Of a DNA stretch of 64,000 bases, positions 39,628-51,474 are shown piece by piece. Numbering within the stretch: position 1 is the first letter of the stretch; every line of letters begins with the position of its first letter. The notes beneath the pieces were generated by a model that was not told where the DNA came from, did not search any database, and was given only the letters and a program-made list of their open reading frames with translations. Where the stretch lies: assembly GCF_964340395.1 (NCBI RefSeq), contig NC_135550.1, forward strand, positions 24,971,676 to 25,035,675, in the 5' to 3' direction. The DNA is from Glandiceps talaboti (lineage: Eukaryota; Hemichordata; Enteropneusta; Spengelidae). Both the position numbers and the translations under genes were made by a program.

Positions 39628-39697
39628 CTTCTATTTCGCCTTGGATGGGCAGGACTTCGACTGCGTGATCTTCTCTGTACTGACCGAGTATTGGCAA
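39628..39697 (-). CDS. Unassigned coding exon candidate
   Basis: Acceptor TTCATTTTTTAG. It reads LPILGQYREDHAVEVLPIQG then EIE in phase 0, ending GAA G|GTTGGT. Splicing to 38293 gives GEIE-E-AETWRLEEIG, a smooth amphipathic acidic sequence. The donor GTTGGT is weak; a GTAAAA donor 4 bases later breaks this frame. Family not recognised. Confidence 0.42.
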
Positions 39698-40484
39698 CTA
39701 AAAAATGAAAAACAAAGAAAGAAAAGGAAGTGACACCGTTAGATCTATAGATATCAGTTTTCAAACGAAGAACGGATTATACGAGATTAGAAACGTAAAG
39801 GTCAGGATTCAATTAGGAAGGAAGACGAAATGTAACCTTTATGTAACGACTTATATCATGGACACAGTGCCCACACGGAGTAAGTTCCTCTCCCACGTTT
39901 ATGCACCCCCCCCTTCCTCAGAAAATATAATACTTTCTTGCATAGTTGAAGCAATACATTGATGAACTTCAAGAATTTTTAGCATACCATTTTGACATAT
40001 TGACAACTTTCCTTTTGCTGGATCATTTTCGTGAGATATCACAACCATTGCGGATAAAAAAAATGCTTTGGAACACCGCAGCTGTTTCGTTTGTTGCCCG
40101 ACTGAGATGTTTAGTAATAGTGAGATTACAGCGTATATGGTATATGTATTTCAATTTTATTGAAGTCAATATATTTTGTAATCTCATCACTCATCAAAGA
40201 CTGACCTGGCAACAAGAGAAGTTTAATGAATAGCATTTCATTTTATGTTTAGTTCTTCAGGAAAATGTATTATACTTCACTTGACCAGCAATATAATTCC
40301 TACTGTTCCGTTACGTGGCATTGGTTTGTTATCATTAGTAATTTCACTTCGCTATAATTTCCAGGGTAAATTAAATTGGAAACTATCATCAATAGAGTCG
40401 GATAAGGATATCACATCGCATGTGCACGTAAGATGGCATCAGAGTGGGTAACTGAGATAGAGGGGGGCAGAGAAGGGGCAGAGA

Positions 40485-40490
<6 letters not shown>
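39698..40490. other. Gene-free stretch
   Basis: Three plus-strand frames of 68-95 codons without splice context or recognisable domains; I treat them as chance. Confidence 0.4.
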
Positions 40491-40551
<61 letters not shown>

Positions 40552-40590
40552 TAGACAGGCACACAGATAGATAGACAGGCACACAGACAC

Positions 40591-40623
<33 letters not shown>

Positions 40624-40625
40624 TT
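40491..40625 (+). repeat. (CAGA)n microsatellite
   Basis: CAGA array with CAGG/CACA interruptions. Confidence 0.98.
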
Positions 40626-40658
40626 CTGTGTGGGTCGTCTACTGTCCGCGCTCGCGCG

Positions 40659-40771
40659 TGTCTGTCTGTCTGTCTGTCTGTGTGTGCGTGTATGTGTGTG
40701 TCTGTCTGTCTGTCTGTACGTGAGTCAGTCAGTCAGTCAGTCAGTTAGTTAATTAGTTAGTCAGTCAGTGA
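40659..40771 (+). repeat. (GTCT)n/(CAGT)n microsatellite
   Basis: GTCT units then CAGT units. With the preceding CAGA array it forms a large inverted simple repeat (CAGA is the complement of TCTG). Confidence 0.93.
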
Positions 40772-41514
40772 AAGACTGAGAAATGGTATGACCGCTCGCA
40801 GATATTTCACAATGGGGAGAATCATACACAAAATTGTGCACATCATAGACGACCATGAAATACAAGTGTGGCCCATGTATAATTGCAATTATACACACAG
40901 GCCCGTTTGAGTTGATTGCCCTCGAGATCTATAGTTTGTCTCGTAAATTTTATTCAAATTAACACACACTACAAAGCCATAAATCAAATTCGTTTGCATT
41001 TACACATTCTGTAATGAGGGCGCAGTCTCAGTTTAATCGAACGTGATAACCTACACAGGTTAAAAATAATGCACATATTCTTCAAATATATCTGTTCAAT
41101 GCAAACAGGATGGAGGAAATAAAAAGTTACTAGAGAACAATTAATTATGCAGCATAGTCTCTTTGCAAAATATTTTCTATAGAGAAATACCGTTCTGCTA
41201 TACCAGGGGCATTTAACACAAACTGTAAACAATAAAACGTGTCAATCGAACTTGAAATAGATAAAAGGAGCAAATAAAATAAAAGAGAACAAGATAGGTA
41301 AAGATGAAACGATGAAGTCCCACGGTGTTTTCATTAAGCTATCAGACGCTATCCGTTAACTATATTTCCACTACTACTCCACTACCTCAGGAAGAGTTTT
41401 ACATTTAGCTGCCGCCCTGGGCCAATGGTCCTTCTTTTAAAGCGTTGAACCTAGCATGGACTCAACGCCCGATCTTCGTATCATCTTAAATCATTAAAAT
41501 TCTCTTTACGACAG

Positions 41515-41651
41515 TGTTACCTAACACGCTATCTGGAAGACGAATTCTATATGAAAAATATGGTCTGCCATGCGAGAATGGAAACAAGTGGTATTCCTCT
41601 CGATCAACTTTGGAAAACAGCGCCCCCATGGGCCGAAGAAGAATTAGGAAG
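41515..41651 (+). CDS. Unassigned coding exon candidate
   Basis: Acceptor TTCTCTTTACGACAG and donor GGAAG|GTAACG. The frame that best resembles protein reads CYLTRYLEDEFYMKNMVCHA then RMETSGIPLDQLWKTAPPWA and EEELG, phase 0 in and phase 2 out. A second plus-strand frame and one minus-strand frame are also open here, so strand is not settled. Family not recognised. Confidence 0.4.
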
Positions 41652-42586
41652 GTAACGAATAATGATATTTCGCAGCTGCCCTTATTAATTTTTAATAGTA
41701 AATTCAGACACGCAATGACATTTTATTGCATCGTCTAAAGCCATAATCAATCAGTATGGTGTCCAAAGCTTGATGGACGAAGCTCGTCTACCTGTAGACG
41801 TTAAAACAATAGACGTTGCCTGCTGGAATCAAATGTATACAAGCGGTATCATTGCGTTTTCCATGTACTATTACCATAATTCTTAGGGGCATACTCGTAT
41901 CAAGTTCCCGCTGCCGTCACGAGACGGAAAACATCCACACACATTAATAGTAGCCAACTGGATGCTCGCCCTCACACGACAGAATGTGTGAAATTGTTAA
42001 AGAAGAATCAATACAAAATGCGAATCAAAAGAACGAATCAACGTTTTTTCAGATACAACTTACTCCACCCTGATAAGCAGTGACAGCAGTGGCATTTGGA
42101 ACCGGTGGCAGCGGCGGGATACCAAAATAACAAATATATTATAACGATAGATAATACTATGACTCAATGTAAAATTTAACCCTCCACTAATTCCCATTTT
42201 CTAAAACATGGCCCTCCCCAAAGGACCAATTTGTAAGCTACTTATTCCTCCGGCCCTCCCTCGTTGTAATTACTGAAGGCTCCCTTAGTACGCAAGTTTA
42301 GTGTTAAAGCTTCGTTTTCGTCACACAAAAATACACTAACCAGCTCATTATCGCCTCTTATATCACGTGACTCACTGATGATATTTCAAATATTGTACGA
42401 ATGAGCACAGATTACTAGCATAATAGACTTGTCGTTCAATTATTACATTCTGTTTTGAGCTAACTTCTTATTTTAATTCGGAATTATATAAAAATCAACT
42501 GATTGTTAAATTAATTTTTTCCTCAGAAGTATTATTTTTTAGTTTACTCTGCGTACATTATGCACACTCTAAGGTTATATCAACCA

Positions 42587-42588
<2 letters not shown>
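41652..42588. other. Gene-free stretch
   Basis: A minus-strand proline-rich frame at 42061-42125 (GIPPLPPVPNATAVTAYQGG, donor GTAAGT) is tempting but has no acceptor in frame. Confidence 0.4.

Positions 42589-42660
<72 letters not shown>
42589..42660. repeat. (TA)n microsatellite
   Basis: TA array just 5' of the hammerhead-bearing fragment. Confidence 0.98.
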
Positions 42661-42734
42661 ATGTGAATTGTCTGATGATCGCACTATGCGTGAAACTCCG
42701 AGTTACAACCAAGAAAGAGTTCCAGTACTACCAA

Positions 42735-42738
<4 letters not shown>
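42661..42738 (+). mobile_element. Penelope-like element fragment carrying a hammerhead ribozyme
   Basis: Lies between (TA)n arrays. Positions 42668-42708 carry the full type I hammerhead core described in the next entry. The following sequence (CCAAGAAAGAGTTCCAGTAC TACCAAAACT) is shared with the copy at 1662-1695. Penelope-like retroelements are known to carry hammerheads with very short stem III in their repeats. No reverse-transcriptase frame is present. Confidence 0.6.
42668..42708 (+). ncRNA. Hammerhead ribozyme motif (short stem III)
   Basis: CTGATGA at 42672-42678. Stem II CGCA/TGCG (42680-42683 with 42687-42690, loop CTA), with a U-U mismatch at its base. GAAA at 42692-42695. Stem III ACT/AGT (42695-42697 with 42701-42703, loop CCG). 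Cleavage triplet GUU ending at 42704. Stem I TTGT/ACAA (42668-42671 with 42705-42708). All catalytic-core bases of the hammerhead consensus are present. Activity is not shown; the U-U pair and GUU site suggest weak cleavage. Confidence 0.6.

Positions 42739-42830
<92 letters not shown>
42739..42830. repeat. (TA)n-(GT)n microsatellite
   Basis: TA array ending in GTGTGT. It is bracketed by the inverted pair CTACCAAAACT (42728-42738) and AGTTTTGGTAG (42831-42841). Confidence 0.97.
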
Positions 42831-42930
42831 AGTTTTGGTAGTTATCCGATCTAGTTTGCTTTTCCTGTATTTACGTTTGTATTGTACTTATTTTTGATCG
42901 GGTAATTAAATATATATCATATCATATCAT

Positions 42931-42936
<6 letters not shown>

Positions 42937-43013
<77 letters not shown>
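42937..43013. repeat. (CATAT)n-(TA)n microsatellite
   Basis: A few ATCAT units before about 35 TA units. Confidence 0.97.
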
Positions 43014-43019
<6 letters not shown>

Positions 43020-46000
43020 TGATCTTTATAAACGTATGGAACACATACCATTAGATTTATATAATTCGCTTAGCTCTACAGTCAAGCTTCATTTTTTTAA
43101 CCTGGGAAAACGAATTTGATGGTTCGTCTTAGAGTTTTGACTCCTGAGAAATTGATTTGAAAATGATCACTTCGAGCTTTTGCCTTCTACTCGTTTATAT
43201 TCATTTGCAAATTGTTTTCTTTAAAAGCAATACCACTTTTCAATATTGTATAAAGTATATCGTATTTTTTTTAACTAGTGTGTCACAATCATATGTTGGT
43301 CCAATCGAACTAAAAGCATTTTTTTCGTTGAGGGTTCGTGACTTGTGCAAACAATTATGGTGTCTCAGTTCTGACTCGGAAAATATCGAGAAGATGGAAT
43401 ATGATATCACCATGGCAATGATCACTTGATAAAAGTATAATGCGATATTGCTTTAAAATTCCTTTTTTAGAAATTATAATTCGTGACTTATAAGCTCCCA
43501 GGATAACACAAACCAACAAGACGGAAAACATTTATCGGCCCTTTATTCTGACATCATAACGATATGGTGTACACGAGAAGAACACAAAATATATTGTTGA
43601 TACATAAAAAGCGGGAAGGAAATGAAGAAAAACAGTCTTACTTTATTGTGTCGTGTAATGATTTTATGTCAGATCGTGTATCGAATGAGTGAAAAATTAA
43701 TAAACTGCAGCCCCTCGGCTTTATGTTAGATGTAATATCTGACGTTTCTCGTGTTTCTCATTTAGTATGCAACTAGCTTGTAGCTATATGCACGTATGTA
43801 TACGTTTTCAAATATTGTTTTCTAAACATCTTTCTAAGACAACGTACATAGCACTTGTATGTCTTATAACATTTTTAATGCACAAGACAGTGAGAAACAA
43901 GAAAACAGAAACTAAATTACTAAATTGTGTGGGTTTTCCATGCAATTGACCGGATCGGACTGTCAATTCATTTTATTTGTTCATATATTCTCCATTACGT
44001 ATGCATATATATGCGTCAACGCCTATATTTGATTTCGTACCACACGACTAGACCGGTGCTACATGACTAACAGAATGGGGTCGTTTTCTGAGATATTCAA
44101 ATTACCCAAGTTAAATGAAAACATCTATGTTCTCAATTGCCTTAACGAAGCAAAAAGTATGGGCTTATCGTTTGCAGCCGTCGCCATTATCGGATTCATA
44201 TTCCACCAACGGGGCCAAACCTGAAAGCACCAACCACTAATGAGGCCAATCGTAGCATTTACAAAACCCTGGACGCATCAACCACTAACCACCACCACCA
44301 ATGAGGTCATGCGTTACATTGACATTTACAAATGAATTTCCAACATCTTATAATTACCCGATCTAGTCAGCTATTCTGTACGTTCTGAAGTAAAAAAAAC
44401 AACACTTTGTTCAACCGTCCATGTCAAACAAATTGTTGAAACAATAATTTAATCTCTTCATATCTTCATATTCACATTCTTTTTCCCCAATCTAAAGATA
44501 TATTTTATTTAGCGACTGGAAATAAACTCCATGGAAACTAAGGAAATCCTGCGAGCTGCTTTCATTTTGTAACGCCCCCATTTATGTAGCTTGTTTGGCC
44601 CTGAGGCAGTGCCTTTCTACTGAAGTCTGTGATCTTTCCGATTTACATAAGTTTTATTTTCCTTTGCTTTCACACATTTCACCCGTTAACGTGGGATTCA
44701 GTCTCGATATTTATATATGTAGTGGCAGATCGGAAGATATATTCTGTTCAATTTGCTTTATGTCTGTGGTTTTTTGCGGTTATTGTGACGAATTTCAAAT
44801 GACTAGTACTGAATTACAAGTTATGCTGTGTGTGTTTTCACAGTAAAGTGATCATGTATGTATAGTCGCTCTAGTGATCAATATCGCAGCTGATTTGTAA
44901 ACTAACCTAATTTCTAATCGTTGATTAAAACCACCACAGGCTACAAGTACACACATTTCCCAAAGCTGAAATTGGTGGAAGGTGTCTCATAATCACGCTT
45001 GTCACGCAAACCTGTATTTTGAAGTCTTCTCTATGACTGATTGAATCTCTAAGTCTACATACAAATTGGATCATGACAAACTTCAAAGATTGAGGTTGAT
45101 ATGACAGACGAGAATTGAATGTCTGAGAAAATATAGTGTTTTCCTGAATCTGAATAGACCCCTTAGAACCCGAGTGCGAGAAATTTACATCGCGTTCAAA
45201 ACGTAAATGAAAAAAATGATCAAACCTAGATATATAGTTACATACACAATATTACAGATACGGTCATTTCAAAAGCAATATGGCAACTAACACAATATGT
45301 AATATGAAACCTATGTTGATATATTTTAACTTTTATAGAAATGTTCCAATTTTTGAAACATATTTGAACAAATAATAACTTGAAGAAAATTAGAACAAGG
45401 ACACGGTGCCCAATTTCATGAAAACTCACGGTATTAGTATTTTCTTAAAAAGTGACATTTTCAGCATAATCAACAGTCACTGTTATACAATAATACGTCG
45501 ATGGCTGAAATAAAGGGTAAATATATGTTATTAAGAACTCACATGATCATGTCAATCAACTTGGTTTTGAATGTTCAAACTTACAAATTATAAATTTAGT
45601 TCATTTAAGATTTCAGTTTATCAGGTTGTTAAAAATCTAAAGGAATCTACAACGTTAAATTTAGATTGTCCTTGACATTGAACTCCAAATTAGTCCATTA
45701 TTGACTCAATACACAAGTTAGTGCAGCTCGTGTTATTATTTTCGATATATAGTACGAAAAGTGTACAATAGTGTTAGTCTAAGGGTCAGATATACTGTTC
45801 TCAGTAATGAATTTTTTAATATTTGACCTAAAAAGTACAAATCGTATCATGTGAAACTAAAGATCACCCTGTGGAGCGCATACCCGGCCTACGCTGAGGG
45901 CGCCATAAATGGTTGCTGCGTGGAAACTGATGCTAGTAATGCCATGGTTTAATATCAAAATCCGCATCGAATCTCTACCAAACTTTAATCAATTGGTCCT

Positions 46001-46060
46001 TGTCTTGTAGGCAATAGTTTCAACTAAATATATCATAATTTATTTCCGATGCCCATCTAA
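43014..46060. other. Gene-free stretch
   Basis: No exon with paired splice sites and protein-like composition was found. Open frames of 60-90 codons are at chance level for this base composition. Confidence 0.45.
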
Positions 46061-46068
46061 CAAACACA

Positions 46069-46118
<50 letters not shown>

Positions 46119-46146
46119 TAAACAAACAAACAAACAAACAAACAAA
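46061..46146 (+). repeat. (CA)n-(CAAA)n compound microsatellite
   Basis: About 20 CA units followed by CAAA units. Confidence 0.97.
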
Positions 46147-49100
46147 CTTGATGGAAATATAGCCTCTGCCTACCTGCCGTTGGAGGAAGTAATAATTACT
46201 TCAAAATAGAAATGCTCTGTACGTAACTGGTGTTATATTCTTTTTGATACATTCCCATTGTAAATTGAATTCTAAAACAGAGAAGTTAATTCGATGTCGC
46301 CGAAAATATGCAGTAGGATGCCAAAAGAATGAAGCGCAAATACAAAGTAATGCATGAGCCTATAAGCTTAAACGCAGACTGGTTTTCTCTCTATATATAT
46401 ATATGCATACAAAACGTTTATAAATAGAAAGTCGATATGGGAAAGCAGTATAGCGATATGATTACAAATAAAATTAATGAACGTTTCCAATTATAAAATA
46501 GGATTAATATATAATTTCTTACGCTGCGACACGAATTCATTATTTTGCACATTTTACCTTATATTTGTATTATTTTTGTTACCAAGTTCAGAGAGTTCGA
46601 TTCGTTCATATATATAAGTGAGGTCTCCTTACTGATGGTCTGTATCTTTAATACGAGAAATCAAACAGCTTTCATAATCTTTTGTTTCGTATATGCTTAG
46701 AAATATATCAACTGTCTATTTCACCGTTAATGTCACTTTGAAATTCACTTAATACAAACTATAATCTCCTATTCACGAATTTACAAGCAGAAACTGAAAC
46801 TTGTAGCTTAGGCGATTAGCGACCAGGATTGAAAGATTTTCATTTTAATATCACCGTTGTAAATTGGTCCATGGATTTTCTTTCAATGTCTATTAGTCGC
46901 ATTGTCTGATAAACGATGATAACATAAAAATACATTCCATGTGAAATGTTATAGATATGAAATGACAGACTGCATCAAATTTAATGGCTTCTTTTCGGCT
47001 TATCAAAAACAGAACATCCTTTACCCTAAGAGATGTGAATTTTCAGAAAGAAAATAAAACATGCTTTCCTGACGTGCGCAGTAGAACCCAAAATGGTTGA
47101 CCTAAATTTAGGTATAATAGTAAATGTATATTTCATTATTTGTTGCAGGGAAGATATTGAAGTATATGAAGTAACGTTAAATAAATATATGATAGACTGA
47201 CTGACTGACTGACTGATGTTTTGGTGTAACCAGATCTTTAGAATATTAGCATACATGACGTGTCAACGGGTTGTATAAGTCAGTCAAGGAGGGTTGGTGT
47301 GTCAAGTACGACGCAATAGGACGGAATGGTAATTAGCTTCAAATCCACTGTTTTCATGTTTCATACTAACATCAATATAGTATTTCGTCCTACTTATAAC
47401 TTACTTTTGCACCAGGGTGTCGATATTAGATGATGTATTTATGAACTCAATTTTCTCGCCATGGTCTGAAATAAGAGTACCCTTTGCATTATAGGTTTTT
47501 TTCCTGTGTGTCCTCATTTAGTTAATTGCCACTCTCTGTAAAATTAGCTTGTGTTCTCATTATTTGCACACAATGTGTCTAATTCATTAATCAGTTTTGT
47601 AAGGACTTCGAATCCAATGATGCCATGGTAACCCAATGTTCTTTATTTATTCTCCCATTACATAGTGATCAATACCATGATACAGTAAAATTGGTTATTT
47701 TAAAAAACAAACTGGCACTTAATTACAAAATTATGTCATTTGGTCATATGTTCATCGAGATGTCTTAGCTTATTTACGTAAAACGCTAACTCTGAGTCAG
47801 CAACGGCAACGACAAAGCTTGGAATAGGGAAGACTCCATTTTACACTTACCTTGAAACAGCGTACGTAAAAGCATGTTAATTTCAGCACCCAAATGTGTT
47901 AATATAGAAATAGTAGTATTTCGATATAAACACGGCGGTGTACTTTATCCAAGGCGTTGTTCCGGTCACACAGTTTTATCTGTTAGTAGTCAAGACGTAC
48001 ACAAATACCAGATATGGTTTCTTACACATGAAATTTGGGATTATGCAAAGGAGATTACAAAATTCCACTCTGCTGTGATCCCGTCCCCGTATTCCGTATA
48101 TGGATCAGATTATGGCTACTGAGATAATATGGGTTTAAATGTCCACCAATAGGGTAATATTATGCTTTCTCGCAGAGACACGCGTACCTTGGTTCAGTCG
48201 TTCAATGATATGATCGTTTGTGTGAATGCGCCAATGGTTCTATTTTACCAACCCACTCAGTGTAATCAAATTGCTAAGCAAGTATACCCTATTCTCTTTC
48301 CTAACAACGTTAAATATTAAGCAGTTGGTAATCAGACTAGGTGACTGGGGGAATATTGGTAATGCCTTCAATAATAATGCATTACAGCTGATAAGAACTC
48401 ATTATTAACTTGATATTACTTGGCTAATCCCCTCGCGGCAGGTGAATGAAATCTTAGATTAATATCCCCTAGAACATGTTGTTGTAATGTCGGTACACTT
48501 CTATAATGAAATCGGTGAATGGATTCCCGAATACTCGTCAAAAATTATTTGATATTTTTTTTCTTCAAATCTTTGTAAGTCTAATTCGATGTTTTAATGT
48601 ACACTAAATTATCAAGTTAATTGATAAGCCCGACGATAATTGGATGTACAGTAAGTTGATTAGAACTGTTAACTCATAGTTTCAATTATAACAGCCTAAG
48701 GTAAAGTAGAGGCGCTATTAATAAGATTGACTATTTTTTCATAGAACTCAAAAGATCGTTTCAATCAGTATAAACCCGCCGTAGCATAAAAAATTAACAG
48801 ATTCACTTGAATTCTCGTGAAAATAATCAGTGCAGTCTAAAGGATGAACGTCATAAGAGAAATGTGCGACAACGGATGCAAGAAGACCGGTAAAGTAATC
48901 AACTTGCACATGAGGACGGTATGTACTAGGATACTCAGAGTCATTGGGTTAGTAAGCCTCACACCCAAAACAAATATACAACGACTTTGTTAATGGGTCT
49001 TCTTTTATAGTGGTTCGAGGGTGGAGTGTAAGGAATGGAAATAGCATAGAATTTGGGAATTCAACACGTACCTACTTCTTGCATCAAGCGAAAACTGAAA

Positions 49101-50583
49101 AATGTAGTTAGCATCAAATGACAACATTTGCCAACAGGTAAGTGATAAGTACAGAAATATGATCTATTCCATTGTGTACTTTGTCAAAATGGTGGTAATT
49201 GACGTGTGTGACAAGGTTATAGTGTCGACTTTCTTCCCATCTATCCTCCTCTCTACCTTACTTCAACCATAGCCTGCTGAAAGACAGTCGTCCATGGTTA
49301 CCATTCGTCTGTGCTAGTCGTAGTACACATTTCAACAAGACCAAAATCATTTACTCAAATATTATTGTTTTTACCAATCTTTGAAGAGTATTATTCGATT
49401 GGTGTTATCTGTTTCTTAAACTTACTTCGTTATATAAATCTATTCCAATTCCTATTACACACTTCCCAACCAATTATTTTGCTACTACGATGTGTACAAC
49501 GCCCTCGTTCGTCTGAGTCATCAATATTCATTCCTTTCGTTTCATTATGTGCATTTCTCCTAACGTGAGAAGTGTTCTTCGTCTTACAAGGCATATCCGT
49601 GTCACCATTCTAGTACTGTCTTTCGTCCTCCGAAAATCAAAGACACATACGTATTCAATTGCAATTGACAAGGTGTTTTGAGACACACACACACGTTTCG
49701 GAAAACACTAGTTTAACAATGTATACAGACTTACCAGGAAATATTTTACCAGGTATAATTAATAATAATAATTCCAAGAACAGCAACCGCAATTCCTTCT
49801 CCGAATTCATTTTAGTCAAGCCATTTGAACTCTGTATCGTACATTTTAAGTTGCAGTCACGACCTTTACTCATTTTTCCCCCAATGAAAATAATTTAGAA
49901 TACTTAATATACCAGTAGTACAGTGACCAATCTCTTCCTACAATTCATCTTATATTTGAACAAATCTATATGGAGAAAGGAGAACTGAGTTTGTCAACCA
50001 GTGATAAAGAAATGCAGCGTCCTCTGGAGTTTGTCAGTATGAATGATAACTTCGAGATATGTTTGTATGACTTGCTGAATAACTGTCTTTGTTCTGTGTT
50101 AAACGAGAACGGTAATTTGCTTCATTGTGCCCCCCCCCCCAGCTCCCCTCCCCTCACCCCCCCCCCTCCAGCCCCATCCTCAATATACAACTACCAATGC
50201 CACCACTGCCCTTTTTCTAGATTGCGGGCTACAGAAGTTGTTGGTACGTACATTGTTAGGTATTTCTGTTCTGTGTTGCAACTTACTCTCAGTTGTAACC
50301 ACAACCAATGTAACCACATAGTGGTTGAGTTCTGTATAAATCCCATAATCCTACCACAGATAGTGTGCTATGAAAACACAAAAGAAATCTAGTTTCAAGC
50401 CCCTCCCTGAATGGTGAGTTAGGTGTAATGAAACTAGCATGGATGACCATAATCGCTCATTAGTCTCAACGGTGGTAACATGGCCGAAGATGTACGTAGT
50501 TTCAGAAGCTTGAACTTGGTGGTGAAGTTATTATTAAAATTTTACATTCAATAAAAATTTAAAATTTTGTATCTTATTTGTCT
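46147..50583. other. Gene-free stretch
   Basis: Contains a short (ACTG)n patch (47197-47216) and C-runs at 50130-50166. The 82-codon plus frame at 47874 and the 140-codon plus frame at 49970 (interrupted by a C-run giving PPPP) have no recognised domain. Confidence 0.4.
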
Positions 50584-50810
50584 TTTATGTTTTATGTTCA
50601 ACTGTATCAAAGAAAGCAGGTAATTTTGGAGGAATTTAAAGCTATAGTGATTGCATTCATATAGTCACAGTTAAACGGTCAACTGTCGACTACAGATTAG
50701 GTTTATGTTTTATGTTCAACTGTATCAAAGAAAGCAGGTAATTTTGGAGGAATTTAAAGCTATAGTGATTGCATTCATATAGTCACAGTTAAACGGTCAA
50801 CTGTCGACTA
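50584..50810 (+). repeat. 118-bp perfect tandem duplication
   Basis: The block TTATGTTTTATGTTCAACTG ... ACGGTCAACTGTCGACTA occurs twice, offset by 118 bases (50587 and 50705, ending 50692 and 50810). No difference over the shared ~108 bases; a 10-base spacer (cagattaggt region) separates the copies. Confidence 0.96.
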
Positions 50811-51373
50811 ACACGACTATAAGCAAGTCAGGAAAATGGTACATGTATCGGAGGTCGTTGACTCGCATCTAATCAAGTCCAAACCCTCGTGTGCTGCAAC
50901 ACGACGAATCTTCATCAAACCTGTGAATAAAATTGGTTCATCCTCGAAATGAATGAAAATAATATGTTGTCATTTTAGCCTTGGCATTAAAAAAATCACG
51001 AGAATGAAATATCATTATTCAAAAAAGACTGCGAAGTTGTCGCAAGGAAATAAATAGAGAGAGAAAAATAAACACCCTTTGTCACTATTATAGATGAATA
51101 ATGCCTTTTTAATTACAAAACATAGACTCACCATTTGTCAAATCTTTTTGGGTCAAAAATAAAATCGTGATTTTTCTCTAGATTTTTCTGCTAAGAATCT
51201 CGCTAATATTGGTTGTGTTTAGTTGCTGCATGTCAACACTTTGACTATTCTGGTGTTACAATAACGTCCATTGACGTCAGATTCAGAACAGTTGATGCAG
51301 TAAGTCAACAAATATGTTCCGGCGTCGTCCGAAGGAAGGCACGTAACCTATAACTAGACTAGGGTCACCTTCT

Positions 51374-51474
51374 TCACACGTCTGAATATCGATATGTCTT
51401 CCCGGTCATTCTGACGTCTTGTTCCGCAGTGAATATGAAGGCGATGATGTGTAGGCCACGTGACAACGATTTAT
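51374..51474 (-). CDS. Possible terminal coding exon, unassigned
   Basis: Strong acceptor TTCTTTTTTCCAG, then a phase-2 frame KSLSRGLHIIAFIFTAEQDV then RMTGKTYRYSDV and TGA. A second frame (IVVTWPTHHRLHIHC...) is open past the stop, so the frame is not certain. No family recognised, no upstream exon found, and no nearby poly(A) signal on this strand. Confidence 0.33.

Noticed and set aside
42061-42125. Proline-rich minus-strand exon (GIPPLPPVPNATAVTAYQGG) with a GTAAGT donor that would join in phase to 39697
   Set aside because: No AG acceptor occurs before it within the open frame, and the nearest one leads through a stop codon.
49970-50392. 140-codon plus-strand open frame
   Set aside because: Depends on passing through two poly-C runs (PPPP) and has no recognisable domain or splice context; likely chance.
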